Below are positions 7,711-15,548 of a DNA stretch of 21,618 nt, piece after piece. The position numbers and the translations under genes are program-made. Position 1 is the stretch's first letter. Each line of letters opens with the position of its first letter. This DNA is from Paracoccaceae bacterium (GTDB lineage Bacteria > Pseudomonadota > Alphaproteobacteria > Rhodobacterales > Rhodobacteraceae), in the NCBI GenBank assembly GCA_024304875.1, contig JAMWZF010000012.1, positions 1-21,618 on the forward strand. Direction: 5' to 3'. The notes below the pieces were generated by a model, which did not search any database, had not been told where the DNA came from, and saw only the letters and a list, made by a program, of their open reading frames with translations.

Positions 7711-7846
7711 CGGGGCCTCGGACGTCTTGCCCGGGAACAGCCGGTCCCACAGCCGCTCGCCCCGGATCGCCAGCCGGTGAAGGGTGCTCTTGATACCGAT
7801 GGGTGCCCTCGTTCCTTGTGTTGGCGGTGAACCTAGAATGGCCGCC

Positions 7847-9094
7847 TCAGGCGGCGAGGCGAGTGCCGGACGTGCCGGTGATGGTCACCGGGACAATCTG
7901 GCCCTCGGGTTGGTCGGCGGCAAAGGTCACCTCGGTGAATTGCTCTGTCCGGCCCATTCGAGGGTTTTCGGTCAGCACCCGGTGTTCGCGCCCGACCTGG
8001 GCAGACAGGTGGCGCTGCACGGCGGCCTCTCCCGCAGCCCGGAGCTGCGCAGCCCGGGCCTTGACCAGGTGGCGCGGCAGTTGAGGCATCCGCGCCGCGG
8101 GCGTTCCTTCGCGGGGAGAGAAGGGGAAGACATGCAGGAATGTCAGGTCGCAGTCCTCGACGAGCCTAAGTGAGTCGGCAAAGTGGTCGTCGGTCTCGGT
8201 CGGAAAGCCTGCGATGATGTCGGCGCCGAAGGTCATGTCGGGGCGCAGTTTGCGGGCTTCCTCGCAAAAGGCGATCGCGTGGTCCCGCAGGTGCCGCCGT
8301 TTCATCCGCTTCAGGATCAGGTCGGCCCCGTGCTGCAGCGACAGGTGCAGATGCGGCATCAGGCGCGGCTCGGTCGCGATGGCCTCCATCAGCGCCGGGT
8401 CGGCTTCGATGCTGTCGATGGAGGAGATCCGCAGGCGCGGCACGTCGGTCAGTTTCAGGATCCGCCGGACGAGATCGCCAAGCCGCGGGGTCGCCGGCAG
8501 GTCGGCGCCCCAGGAGGTGAGGTCCACTCCGGTCAGCACCACCTCGTTGTAGCCACGGTCCACCAGCCGCCGGATCTGGTCGACGACCACGCCGGCGGGC
8601 ACGGACCGGGAGTTGCCGCGCCCGAAGGGGATGATGCAGAAGGTGCAGCGGTGATCGCAGCCGTTCTGCACCTGGACGTAGGCGCGGGACCGGGTGCCGA
8701 AGCCGTCGATCAGGTGACCGGCGGTCTCGCGCACCGACATGATGTCGTCGACCTGCACCTTCTCGGTCTCGCCCGCCAGGTCGGGGAGGCGGAGGGCCTC
8801 CCAGGTTGCGGGCTGCATTTTCTCGGCGTTGCCGATGACCTTCGTGACCTCGGGCATGGCGGCGAAGGTCTGCGGCTCGGTCTGCGCCGCGCAGCCGGTG
8901 ACGATGATCCGGGCTTCGGGGCTTTCGCGCGCGATGCGGCGGATGTCCTGCTTGGCCTTGCGCACCGCCTCGGCCGTCACGGCGCAGGTGTTCACGATCA
9001 CGGCGTCGCCGAGGCCCGCCGCCATCTCCTTCATGGCTTCGGATTCGTAGGCGTTGAGGCGGCAGCCGAGGGTATGCAGGCGCGGGACGCTCAT
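7847..9094 (-). CDS. mtaB: tRNA (t6A37) methylthiotransferase MtaB
   Basis: This 415-residue radical-SAM methylthiotransferase converts t6A37 to ms2t6A37 in tRNAs that read ANN codons. The N-terminal UPF0004 domain holds cluster cysteines C11 (TLGCRLN), C37 (NTCAVT) and C68 (TGCAAQ). The radical-SAM motif is C146-C150-C153 in NGCDHRCTFCIIPFGRG. A TRAM domain for tRNA binding fills the C-terminus (about 355-412). TLGCRLN and the length point to MtaB instead of MiaB or RimO. The ATG at 9094 overlaps the dapF stop as ATGA, so the two are translationally coupled; the frame upstream of this ATG reads into dapF. Lys-tRNA(UUU), a known substrate of this enzyme, is encoded about 900 bases away. Confidence 0.94.
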   Translation of the reverse strand: MSVPRLHTLGCRLNAYESEAMKEMAAGLGDAVIVNTCAVTAEAVRKAKQDIRRIARESPEARIIVTGCAAQTEPQTFAAMPEVTKVIGNAEKMQPATWEALRLPDLAGETEKVQVDDIMSVRETAGHLIDGFGTRSRAYVQVQNGCDHRCTFCIIPFGRGNSRSVPAGVVVDQIRRLVDRGYNEVVLTGVDLTSWGADLPATPRLGDLVRRILKLTDVPRLRISSIDSIEADPALMEAIATEPRLMPHLHLSLQHGADLILKRMKRRHLRDHAIAFCEEARKLRPDMTFGADIIAGFPTETDDHFADSLRLVEDCDLTFLHVFPFSPREGTPAARMPQLPRHLVKARAAQLRAAGEAAVQRHLSAQVGREHRVLTENPRMGRTEQFTEVTFAADQPEGQIVPVTITGTSGTRLAA

Positions 9095-9918
9095 CCGCGC
9101 CAGACCCCGTCGAAGACATGAGCCGTGGGACCGGTCATCCAGACGCCGTCGTCGGCCCAGCGCACCGCGATCTCGCCCCCGTCCAGCGTGATCCGCACCT
9201 CGCGCCCGGTCAGCCCCCGGCGGGCGGCGGCGACGGCGGTGGCGCAGGACGACGAGCCGGAAGCGAGGGTGATCCCCGTGCCCCTCTCCCACACCCGCAT
9301 CCGGATGCGGCCGGGGTCGATGACCGTGGCGACCTGTACGTTGGTCCGCTGGGGAAAGAGCAGGTGATATTCATGGCGCGGGCCGAAGGCGGCGAGGTCC
9401 ACCGCGTCCGCATCCGGCACGAAAAAGGTGCAGTGCGGGTTGCCCATCGAGGTCGCCACCGGGTCGCCGTCGATCGGCAGGTGCAGGGTGTCGAGTTCCT
9501 CGGCCAGGGGGATCTCGTCCCAGAACGTCTTGGGGTGGCCCATGTTGACCGAGGTCAGGCCTTCGCCCGCGTCGAGCGCGTGGAGAAGGCCGTTGTCCGT
9601 AAGGAGCCGCAGGGTGTCGGTCCTGCCCTCGTCCATCAGGTGCCGGGCGATGCAGCGGGTGGCGTTGCCGCAGGCTGCCGAGGGCGAACCGTCTGCGTTG
9701 AGGAAGGTCAGCCGGGCGTCGGCCTTGTCGGAGGTTTCGATCACCGCCAGCTGGTCGAAGCCGATGCCGCGATTGCGGTCGGCCATCGCCACGGCGATTT
9801 CGGGCGTGACCGTTCGCCCGCCGGGGCGGTTGTCTATCACCACGAAGTCGTTGCCGAGGCCGTGCATCTTCATGAATGGCAGGCCCGTGCTCTGGCCGGT
9901 TTCGGAACCCTGTGTCAT
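9091..9918 (-). CDS. dapF: Diaminopimelate epimerase
   Basis: This 275-residue protein interconverts LL- and meso-diaminopimelate, the last steps toward peptidoglycan cross-links and lysine. The start is marked by FMKMHGLGNDFVVIDNR (residues 15-31). The first catalytic cysteine is C83 in SAACGNATRC. At the position of the second catalytic cysteine, where canonical enzymes read ACGTGACA or ACGSGACA, this protein reads ASGSSSCA: S220 replaces the cysteine, while the later cysteine (C225) is kept. The rest of the fold is present (FDQLAVIE, MGNPHC, WERGTGITLA). ATG 9918 was chosen because it gives the family length; the frame extends to 9978, but those residues do not look like DapF. The gene overlaps mtaB by four bases and diverges from the tRNA gene. 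Confidence 0.92.
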   Translation of the reverse strand: MTQGSETGQSTGLPFMKMHGLGNDFVVIDNRPGGRTVTPEIAVAMADRNRGIGFDQLAVIETSDKADARLTFLNADGSPSAACGNATRCIARHLMDEGRTDTLRLLTDNGLLHALDAGEGLTSVNMGHPKTFWDEIPLAEELDTLHLPIDGDPVATSMGNPHCTFFVPDADAVDLAAFGPRHEYHLLFPQRTNVQVATVIDPGRIRMRVWERGTGITLASGSSSCATAVAAARRGLTGREVRITLDGGEIAVRWADDGVWMTGPTAHVFDGVWRG

Positions 9919-9967
9919 GGGCGCGGCATATAGGAGGAACCGCGGGCCGAATCCAGCAGAACGAGGG

Positions 9968-9994
9968 TTGACCCGCAAATCGCCGCTGGCTAAG
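9968..9994 (+). promoter_or_regulatory. Possible promoter of tRNA-Lys
   Basis: TTGACC at 9968-9973 matches five of six bases of the -35 consensus. The best -10 candidate is weak: GCTAAG at 9989-9994 with a 15-base spacer, or TAAGTG at 9991-9996 with a 17-base spacer. Either places the start a few bases before the mature tRNA 5' end at 10007. Confidence 0.3.
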
Positions 9995-10006
9995 TGGGCG
10001 CCTCGT

Positions 10007-10082
10007 GGGCCGTTAGCTCAGTTGGTAGAGCAACTGACTTTTAATCAGTGGGTCGCAGGTTCGAATCCTGCACGGCTCACCA
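10007..10082 (+). tRNA. tRNA-Lys (anticodon UUU)
   Basis: The 76-base cloverleaf can be folded by hand. The acceptor arm GGGCCGT (10007-10013) pairs with ACGGCTC (10072-10078) with one G-U pair. The D-arm reads TAGCTCAGTTGGTAGAGCA. The anticodon stem ACTGA/TCAGT encloses the loop CTTTTAA with anticodon TTT at 10040-10042. The T-arm contains GGTTCGAATCC. The discriminator A and an encoded CCA end it (10079-10082). It reads AAA and AAG codons. A37 next to the anticodon is the t6A/ms2t6A site acted on by MtaB, whose gene is close by. Confidence 0.97.
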
Positions 10083-10316
10083 CTGACACCAGCAGGCAGA
10101 GGCGAAGCTGCATCCCGGGTCGCTGATCGGGGTGGGCCGAGGTCAATCTTTCGCGCGAGTCGACCGCGGATCAGGACGAGCCTCGGATGAGGCCGGGGTC
10201 GAACCGTCGTGCCGGGCCGTCGTATGCGCAATCTGCAGTGCACGGGATTGAATGCTACAGAGCGACGCCGGTAAGCTTTTCCGCGTCGGAAGCGGACAGG
10301 TCTGGAGAATGGCGCG

Positions 10317-10838
10317 ATGAGCAGCGGATCTGACAGAGCGCGCCTGTTCGCAAGAGCGTTGCTCCTGTGCCTGCTGATGGCTGCCTGCGCGCGGCAGTCG
10401 CCGGTCGAGGTGACGATGAGCGCGCGCGACCTCGACTGCATGACACGCGCCATCTATTTCGAGTCGCACCGGTCGAGCCGGGACGGAATGATTGCGGTGG
10501 GCAGCGTTGTGATGAACCGCGTCAGATCCGATGACTTTCCAGGCACCGTGTGCGGTGTCGTCGCCCAGGACGGCCAGTTCGCGGCAGGCGTGATGAGCCG
10601 TGAGATGAGCAGCCCCGCCCTTCCCGACGTTCGGGAGGCCGCGAGGTCCGTCCTGGCCGGAGAGCGGCACCCGACGATCGGCGAGGCGATGTTCTTTCAC
10701 GCCGCGACCTACCGGGCCGGCTACAACAACATGCATTACGTGCTCGTCGCCGGCGGCAACGCGTTCTACGAAAGGCGTCCGCCTGCCCTCGTCACTCAGC
10801 CGACCCCGCCGGCTCCGACGGAAGGGGTGACTGGCTAG
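10317..10838 (+). CDS. SleB-type cell wall hydrolase, predicted lipoprotein
   Basis: This 173-residue protein starts at ATG 10317, with GGAGA about 11 bases upstream. An N-terminal hydrophobic stretch ends in the lipobox-like LMAAC, making C24 a candidate lipidated residue, though methionine at -3 is not ideal. The rest matches the Hydrolase_2 (SleB-like) domain: DLDCMTRAIYFESHRSSRDG, with E49 the expected catalytic glutamate, VGSVVMNRV, then IGEAMFFHAATYR. Members cut peptidoglycan; in non-sporing bacteria they are thought to act in wall turnover. A proline-rich tail ends the protein. The QFSW-type phrase seen in many members is QFAAG here. A very weak promoter candidate (TTGAAT 10248, TAAGCT 10272) lies upstream. 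The 234-base gap from the tRNA otherwise shows only small hairpins. Confidence 0.78.
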   Translation: MSSGSDRARLFARALLLCLLMAACARQSPVEVTMSARDLDCMTRAIYFESHRSSRDGMIAVGSVVMNRVRSDDFPGTVCGVVAQDGQFAAGVMSREMSSPALPDVREAARSVLAGERHPTIGEAMFFHAATYRAGYNNMHYVLVAGGNAFYERRPPALVTQPTPPAPTEGVTG

Positions 10839-10909
10839 ACGAGACTGCGGGGCGCGCGTGCCGGCAAATACGTTGCGGTGGGCTCGCAGTAGCAGGCGAT
10901 CGCGGACGG

Positions 10910-11743
10910 TCAGGACGCGGCGACCATCTCGCGCAACATCCCGCCCAGCGGTGCGTCGGGGTCCGCGAGGTCGAAGACGACGGTCAGGTGGTTGCGCCGC
11001 GGCTCGGTGCGAAGCGTCGTTGGCTGGCCGTCTGTCCTCAGCAAGGCGTCGAGGGCCTGCGCCTGGTCATGGAACGGCGCGGTTTCCTCGGCTCCGCAGG
11101 TGAGAACCCGGGCCGGGCCGGTCAGGTGGCGGGCCGACAGGGGGGACCAGGCCTCTGCCTCTGCCTCGGTCATCCTGGCTTCGTCCTTGAGGAACGAGCC
11201 GGGGATGCCGGAGAGATCGTAGATGCCGCTGACCAGCAGCAGGCCGCGAAGGACCGGCAGGTCTGCCCCGTCGGCATCACCGGGCGCCTTGGCCGCCAGC
11301 AGAGACGCGAGGTGCGCGCCGGCCGAATGGCCGCTGACCGTCAGTCTGCCAGGGTCGGCACCGAAGGTCGGCGCGATATCGGCAAGGTGCCGGACCGCGG
11401 CGCGGACTTGGCCGACGATCTCGGCCAGTCGCGTGTCCGGCATCAGGTCGTAGCCCACCAGCGCGCAGATCCCGCCGGCGGCGAGGACCGGGGCAGCGAC
11501 CAGCGTATGGGCCTCCTTGCTTCCCGCCCGCCAGTAGCCGCCGTGGATGAAGACGTGCAGCGGCGCGCCCGGGGCCGGATCCGGCGGGAAGACGAGGTCG
11601 ATGCTCTGCCGCGGGGTGGGGCCGTAGGGGATGCTCCGCTCGATTCTCACCGACTCGGCGAGGGCCCGGCTGCGCCGCCCCGTTTCTTCCATGACGGCGT
11701 CGAAGTCGGGGATGAAGTCCCGGTTGCGGTAGAGATCGGCCAT
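10910..11743 (-). CDS. Alpha/beta hydrolase of the kynurenine formamidase/esterase type
   Basis: This 277-residue cytosolic hydrolase shows the oxyanion motif HGGYW (67-71), the nucleophile elbow GHSAG with S140, and a likely catalytic H252 in RRNHLTVVFDLADP. The acid residue is probably within GAEETAPFHDQ (217-227). The N-terminus (LYRNRDFIPDFDAVMEE) resembles arylformamidase-like members. Such enzymes cut formamides, esters or lactones. It is the last gene of the four-gene - strand arm: its ATG lies 17 bases after the aldehyde dehydrogenase stop, behind a strong GGGAGGGG. The setting favours opening of an ester or lactone of the imported substrate; tryptophan catabolism is not supported, as no other kyn gene is nearby. 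Confidence 0.8.
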   Translation of the reverse strand: MADLYRNRDFIPDFDAVMEETGRRSRALAESVRIERSIPYGPTPRQSIDLVFPPDPAPGAPLHVFIHGGYWRAGSKEAHTLVAAPVLAAGGICALVGYDLMPDTRLAEIVGQVRAAVRHLADIAPTFGADPGRLTVSGHSAGAHLASLLAAKAPGDADGADLPVLRGLLLVSGIYDLSGIPGSFLKDEARMTEAEAEAWSPLSARHLTGPARVLTCGAEETAPFHDQAQALDALLRTDGQPTTLRTEPRRNHLTVVFDLADPDAPLGGMLREMVAAS

Positions 11744-11760
11744 GGCCCCTCCCGAGGCGG

Positions 11761-13224
11761 TCAGAATTCGACGGCGAAGTACTTCGGTTCCATGAACTCG
11801 AGGATGCCCGTCACGCCGCCCTCGCGTCCCAGCCCGCTCTGCTTGGCGCCGCCGAAGGGGGCGGCGGGGTCAGACATCAGGCCGCGGTTGATGCCGACCA
11901 TCCCGGTCTCGATCCCGCGGCCGACGCGCATCGCCCGCATGATGTCCTGCGAATAGACATAGGCCGCAAGGCCGTATTCGGTGTCGTTCGCCAGCGCGAT
12001 CGCCTCCTCCTCGGTGTCGAAGCGGTAGACGGCGGCGACGGGACCGAAGATTTCCTCGTGCGCCAGGGCGGCCTCGGGCGGGACGTTGTCCAGAACGGTG
12101 GGCGGATAGTAGTAGCCGCTGTCGTCCGCAACCTTGCCGCCGGTGTGGACCCGCGCCCCGCGCGAGACGGCCTCGGCCACCAGCCGGTCGATCTTGTCCA
12201 CCGCCTTGGTCGTGATCATCGGACCGATCTGGGTGCCGGCGTCGTAGCCGCGGCCCATCTTCAGGGCCTTCATCCGTTCGGTCAGCCCTTCGACAAAGGC
12301 GTCGTGGATGCCCGACTGCACGAGGAGGCGGTTCGCCGCCGTGCAGGCCTCGCCCCCGTTGCGCATCTTGGCCACCATCGCGCCGTCGAGCGCGGCGGAG
12401 AGGTCGGCGTCGTCGAAGACCACGAAGGGCGCGTTGCCGCCCAGTTCCATCGAGCAGCTGACGACGCTCTTCGCCGCCTCGGCCAGCAGGATCCGCCCGA
12501 CGCCGGTGGAGCCGGTGAAGGACAGCTTGCGCACCCGGCCGTCGGCCAGCATGGCGTTGGTCACCGGGCCGGGGGAGGTGGTGGTCAGCACGTTCACCAC
12601 GCCGGGCGGAACCCCGGCCTCTTCGCCCAGCCGGGCCATGGCGTAGGCTGTCAGCGGGGTTTCGGAGGCGGGCTTGAGGATGACCGTGCAGCCTGCGGCG
12701 AGGGCCGGGCCGATCTTGCGGGTGGCCATCGCAGCGGGGAAGTTCCAGGGCGTGATCAGGACGGCGATGCCGATGGGTTCGTGATCGACGAGGATGTTGT
12801 GCAGGCCCGAGGGGGTGTGCCGGAACTCGCCGGGGATGCGCGTCGCCTCCTCGGCATACCAGCGGAAGAACTCGGCGGCATAGGCGACCTCGCCCCGGGC
12901 GTCGGCGAGGGCCTTGCCGTTCTCGAGGCTGATCAGCAGCGCCAGCTCTTCGGCGTGCTCGGTCATCAGGGTGAACCAGCGGCGCAGGATCTCGGACCTC
13001 TGCCGGGGAGAGGTGGCGCGCCAGCCGGCAGCGGCGGCCTCGGCGGCGTCCACGGCGCGCATCGCCTCGGCCTCGCCCGCGTCGGGCACCTCGGCGAGGG
13101 TCCGCCCCGTCGACGGGTCGATGACGGGGATGCCGCCACCGGGCAGCCACTCACCGCCGATGTAGAGGCCCTCGGCATGCAGCGCGGGATCGGAATAGCC
13201 GGTGAAGGGAGTGTCGAGTGTCAT
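11761..13224 (-). CDS. NAD(P)-dependent aldehyde dehydrogenase, succinate-semialdehyde dehydrogenase (GabD) type
   Basis: This 487-residue protein is a complete ALDH. The key residues are visible: N161 in TPWNFP (oxyanion), K184 in ILKPASETP (cofactor binding), E260 in MELGGNAPFVVF (general base) and C294 in GGEACTAANR (nucleophile). The GSTGVGRIL loop (238-246) and length agree with the GabD branch, which oxidises succinate semialdehyde and related omega-oxo acids such as glutarate semialdehyde or 2-oxoglutarate semialdehyde. The exact aldehyde is not readable. It follows the iron alcohol dehydrogenase by 12 bases; the TGA of that gene lies within the TTGAGGA that serves as its ribosome binding site. 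That tight spacing suggests the two act one after the other, alcohol to aldehyde to acid. Confidence 0.88.
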   Translation of the reverse strand: MTLDTPFTGYSDPALHAEGLYIGGEWLPGGGIPVIDPSTGRTLAEVPDAGEAEAMRAVDAAEAAAAGWRATSPRQRSEILRRWFTLMTEHAEELALLISLENGKALADARGEVAYAAEFFRWYAEEATRIPGEFRHTPSGLHNILVDHEPIGIAVLITPWNFPAAMATRKIGPALAAGCTVILKPASETPLTAYAMARLGEEAGVPPGVVNVLTTTSPGPVTNAMLADGRVRKLSFTGSTGVGRILLAEAAKSVVSCSMELGGNAPFVVFDDADLSAALDGAMVAKMRNGGEACTAANRLLVQSGIHDAFVEGLTERMKALKMGRGYDAGTQIGPMITTKAVDKIDRLVAEAVSRGARVHTGGKVADDSGYYYPPTVLDNVPPEAALAHEEIFGPVAAVYRFDTEEEAIALANDTEYGLAAYVYSQDIMRAMRVGRGIETGMVGINRGLMSDPAAPFGGAKQSGLGREGGVTGILEFMEPKYFAVEF

Positions 13225-13236
13225 CGCAAGGGGTCC

Positions 13237-14442
13237 TCAATTGGTTTCCAGGACGGCCGGTTCGCCGTGGAAGGCGGCCCGCACCAGCCGGCGCATGTCC
13301 TCGGCGCCGAGCGCACGGGGGTTGTTCTGGATCAGGCGGGCGATGCCGCAGGATTGCTCGGCCACCCAGTCCAGCTTGTCTTCGGCGAGGCCGAGGTCCT
13401 TGAGCGTGCGCGGGATGCCGATACGGGCAAACAGGTTGGCTATCGCCCCGATCACTTCGCCTCCGCCGGAGAGGCCCATGACTGTCGCCATGCTGTCGAG
13501 TTCGGGGCCGATGGCCGGGGCGTTCCAAGCCATGACGTAGGGCATCAGACAGGCGACACCGGCGCCGTGAGCGGTGTGTGTGAGGGCGCCGACCGGGTAC
13601 TGGATCGCATGGGCCGCCGCAGTCCCCGCAACGCCGAAGGCCAGACCGGCGGTCGTGGCGCCCAGCATCACCTTGGCCCGCGCCTCGGCATCGGCGCCTT
13701 CGGTGCAGGCCCTCTCCAGCCCCTCCCACAGCAGTTCGATGGCGCGGAGGGCGAAGTGGTCGGAGGTATCGTTCTTGCCGACGAAGACCCTCTCCTGCGC
13801 GAGCCCCGGCACCGGGTCGCGGCGGATCGCGGTGAATGCCTCGATGGCATGGGTCAGCGCGTCGGCCCCGGCGATGGCGGTCAGGGACGGCGGGCAGGTG
13901 AGCGTGAGGTCCGGGTCGCAGATCGACACGGTTGGAATGATGTGGGGCGAGGAGATGCCGACCTTGAGCATCCTATCGCTGTCGGACAGGACAGCGACCG
14001 GCGTCGCCTCGGACCCGGTGCCGGCGGTGGTCGGCAGGGCGATCAGGGGCATGACGGGGCCGGGGACCATGAACTCGCCGTAGTAGTCCTGCGGCTTGCC
14101 GCCGTGGGTCAGCAGGACCGCGACGCATTTGGCCATGTCGAGGCAGGACCCGCCGCCGACACCGATGACGAGGTCGGGGTCGAAGCGCCGGGCTGCCCGG
14201 GCGCTGATCAGTGCCGTCTCGACAGGCACATCCGGAAGGGTACTGGAGTCGACACGGACGGTGAGGCCCGCCTTTTCCAGCTGGGCGACCATGCCCCGAA
14301 AGTCGGCATCGCCGGCCAGCCGTTCGTCGGTGACGACCAGCGCCCGCTTGCCCAGCTTTGCCGCAACCGGGCCGAGGGAGCCACGCTGTCCGGTACCGAA
14401 GAGGATTTCCCTCGGGGCCCTGATTGTTCCGAATATCGACAT
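13237..14442 (-). CDS. Iron-containing (type III) alcohol dehydrogenase
   Basis: This 401-residue protein belongs to the Fe-ADH family. The nucleotide loop GGGSCLDMAK lies at 96-105, followed by LPTTAGTGSEATP (136-148). The metal ligands are D194 and H198 in GADALTHAIEAF, H278 in AAAHAIQYP and H292 in THTAHGAG; the 14-residue spacing of the last two equals that of FucO. Family members oxidise or reduce small alcohols and aldehydes: lactaldehyde, 1,3-propanediol, 4-hydroxybutyrate, maleylacetate. Pairing with a GabD-type dehydrogenase recalls 4-hydroxybutyrate dehydrogenase plus SSADH, but this is inference. The start ATG has AGGAG close upstream, and the gene is 21 bases after the Ldh2-type gene. 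Confidence 0.9.
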   Translation of the reverse strand: MSIFGTIRAPREILFGTGQRGSLGPVAAKLGKRALVVTDERLAGDADFRGMVAQLEKAGLTVRVDSSTLPDVPVETALISARAARRFDPDLVIGVGGGSCLDMAKCVAVLLTHGGKPQDYYGEFMVPGPVMPLIALPTTAGTGSEATPVAVLSDSDRMLKVGISSPHIIPTVSICDPDLTLTCPPSLTAIAGADALTHAIEAFTAIRRDPVPGLAQERVFVGKNDTSDHFALRAIELLWEGLERACTEGADAEARAKVMLGATTAGLAFGVAGTAAAHAIQYPVGALTHTAHGAGVACLMPYVMAWNAPAIGPELDSMATVMGLSGGGEVIGAIANLFARIGIPRTLKDLGLAEDKLDWVAEQSCGIARLIQNNPRALGAEDMRRLVRAAFHGEPAVLETN

Positions 14443-14463
14443 CGCATCTCCTGTTGGTTGCCC

Positions 14464-15468
14464 TCAACCCTCTGCAAGGGAAAGGATTTCGTCGTGTAGC
14501 TGGTCTGGCAGGTCGATCCCCTTGGCCATGGTTTCGGCCCGGCGACGGCGCATCCCGTCGCCCGGCACCTGCACCGGATGGTCCGGATCGGCCGGGCGCG
14601 AGGCGCGCAGGCGGCCCAGGTAGCCGGCCAGAGCGGAAGTCCGTCCGCTGCCGGCGGCAGGGTCGATCAGGATCAGGATGTCGCCCTTGTTCGCCGGGTC
14701 GGTCGCGTCGAGGGTCCCGCGTACCTCGGGAGCCAGGGCAGAGCCGGCAAGGGCCGCGACCAGAAGTTCGATGGCGAGGCCGAGACCGTAGCCCTTGGCC
14801 CCGCCGAACGGAGCGATGGCGCCGGTCTTGGCGGCCTCTGCGTCGGTCGTGCGGTTGCCGGCGGAGTCCACCGCCCAGTCGCCGGGGATCGGGGTACCGG
14901 TCAGGGCGTGGTGATGGATCTTGCCCATCGAGACCGTGCTGGTGGCGAGGTCGAGGACGAAAGGCTCCGGCCCGGCCGGCACGCCGACGGCGACGGGATT
15001 GGTGCCCAGCATCGCGTCGGTGCCGCCGAAGGGATGGACCAGAGCCTCGCTGGTGGTGAGCACGACCGCGATGTGTCCCCGCAGGGCAGCGGCTTCGGCG
15101 TAGTAGGCCAGCATCCCGATGTGGTTGGCGTTGCGGATCGCGGCCAGGGCGATCCCCTGGGCGGGCAGGGCGTCGGTCAGCCGGTCGAGCGCGTGCATCA
15201 TCACCACCGGGCCGAGGCCGCGGTCTCCGTCGACCGCCAGTATGCCGCTCCGCGTCCATTCGGCCCGGCCGCTGGTGGCCGGGTCGGCCAGCCCCGCGTC
15301 GATCCGTGCCAGCAGGCGGGGCAGGCGCTGCATGCCGTGGGACGGAAGACCCCGCAACTCGGCCTCGATCAGGAGGTCCGCCTGCAATGCGGCGCATTCC
15401 GTCGCGGCCCCTCGCCCGAGCAGGGACCGCTCCGCGATGCCGCGAAGGATTTCGGCCGCGATCTGCAC
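14464..15468 (-). CDS. Ldh2-family malate/L-lactate/2-hydroxyacid dehydrogenase
   Basis: This 334-residue protein belongs to the Ldh2/MdlB (type 2 malate/L-lactate dehydrogenase) fold, unrelated to Rossmann dehydrogenases. The conserved blocks are AELRGLPSHGMQRLP with H44, AIRNANHIGMLAYY with the catalytic H115, MLGTNPVAVG, and FGGAKGYGLGLAIELL. Known members act on L-lactate, malate, sulfolactate, ureidoglycolate, 2,3-diketogulonate or cyclic imino acids, using NAD(P)H to interconvert 2-hydroxyacids (or imines) and 2-oxoacids. The GTG at 15468 is the only ordinary start that gives the family N-terminus; its ribosome binding site is poor. It is the first gene of the - strand arm, directly next to the putative shared operator. 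Confidence 0.87.
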   Translation of the reverse strand: MQIAAEILRGIAERSLLGRGAATECAALQADLLIEAELRGLPSHGMQRLPRLLARIDAGLADPATSGRAEWTRSGILAVDGDRGLGPVVMMHALDRLTDALPAQGIALAAIRNANHIGMLAYYAEAAALRGHIAVVLTTSEALVHPFGGTDAMLGTNPVAVGVPAGPEPFVLDLATSTVSMGKIHHHALTGTPIPGDWAVDSAGNRTTDAEAAKTGAIAPFGGAKGYGLGLAIELLVAALAGSALAPEVRGTLDATDPANKGDILILIDPAAGSGRTSALAGYLGRLRASRPADPDHPVQVPGDGMRRRRAETMAKGIDLPDQLHDEILSLAEG

Positions 15469-15505
15469 TAGAGGCCCGTGGTCGTCCAGGTCATGATCAT
15501 ATCGT

Positions 15506-15538
15506 ATAGGATATTGTATTTGACATTCGATATCCTAT
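15506..15538. promoter_or_regulatory. Candidate operator for the GntR regulator in the divergent gap
   Basis: Perfect 9-bp arms ATAGGATAT (15506-15514) and ATATCCTAT (15530-15538) are separated by 15 bases. The arm centres are 24 bases apart, so both could lie on nearly the same DNA face for a dimeric or paired regulator. The surrounding 15493-15540 is strongly AT-rich and has further symmetric bits: ATGATCAT (15493-15500), ATATC-N6-GATAT (from 15499) and GATATC (15529-15534). The right arm sits in the spacer of the gntR promoter. The left arm sits beside -10 candidates for the - strand arm (TACAAT at 15518-15513, TATGAT at 15501-15496). Binding would affect both directions. Confidence 0.6.
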
Positions 15539-15548
15539 CGGTGTTAAG
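15520..15548 (+). promoter_or_regulatory. Promoter of gntR and the importer operon
   Basis: TTGACA at 15520-15525 matches the -35 consensus in full. After a 17-base spacer, GTTAAG (15543-15548) is a modest -10 with three of six matches. The start would fall near 15555, leaving a leader of about 30 bases before ATG 15587. The spacer contains one arm of the inverted repeat at 15530-15538, which suggests repression by the gene's own product. Confidence 0.55.

Noticed and set aside
9095..9292. N-terminal extension of MtaB upstream of ATG 9094
   Set aside because: These codons are the end of dapF read in another frame, and the MtaB N-terminal motif HTLGCRLN begins right after ATG 9094.
10007..10838. 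tRNA-Lys as an attachment site for a genomic island carrying the catabolic locus
   Set aside because: No integrase, transposase or phage gene is present, no copy of the tRNA 3' end was seen farther right, and base composition looks the same on both sides.
12058..14499. 813-codon + strand open frame opposite the aldehyde and alcohol dehydrogenase genes
   Set aside because: It has the low-complexity composition of antisense high-GC DNA and lies over two genes whose catalytic residues are all intact.
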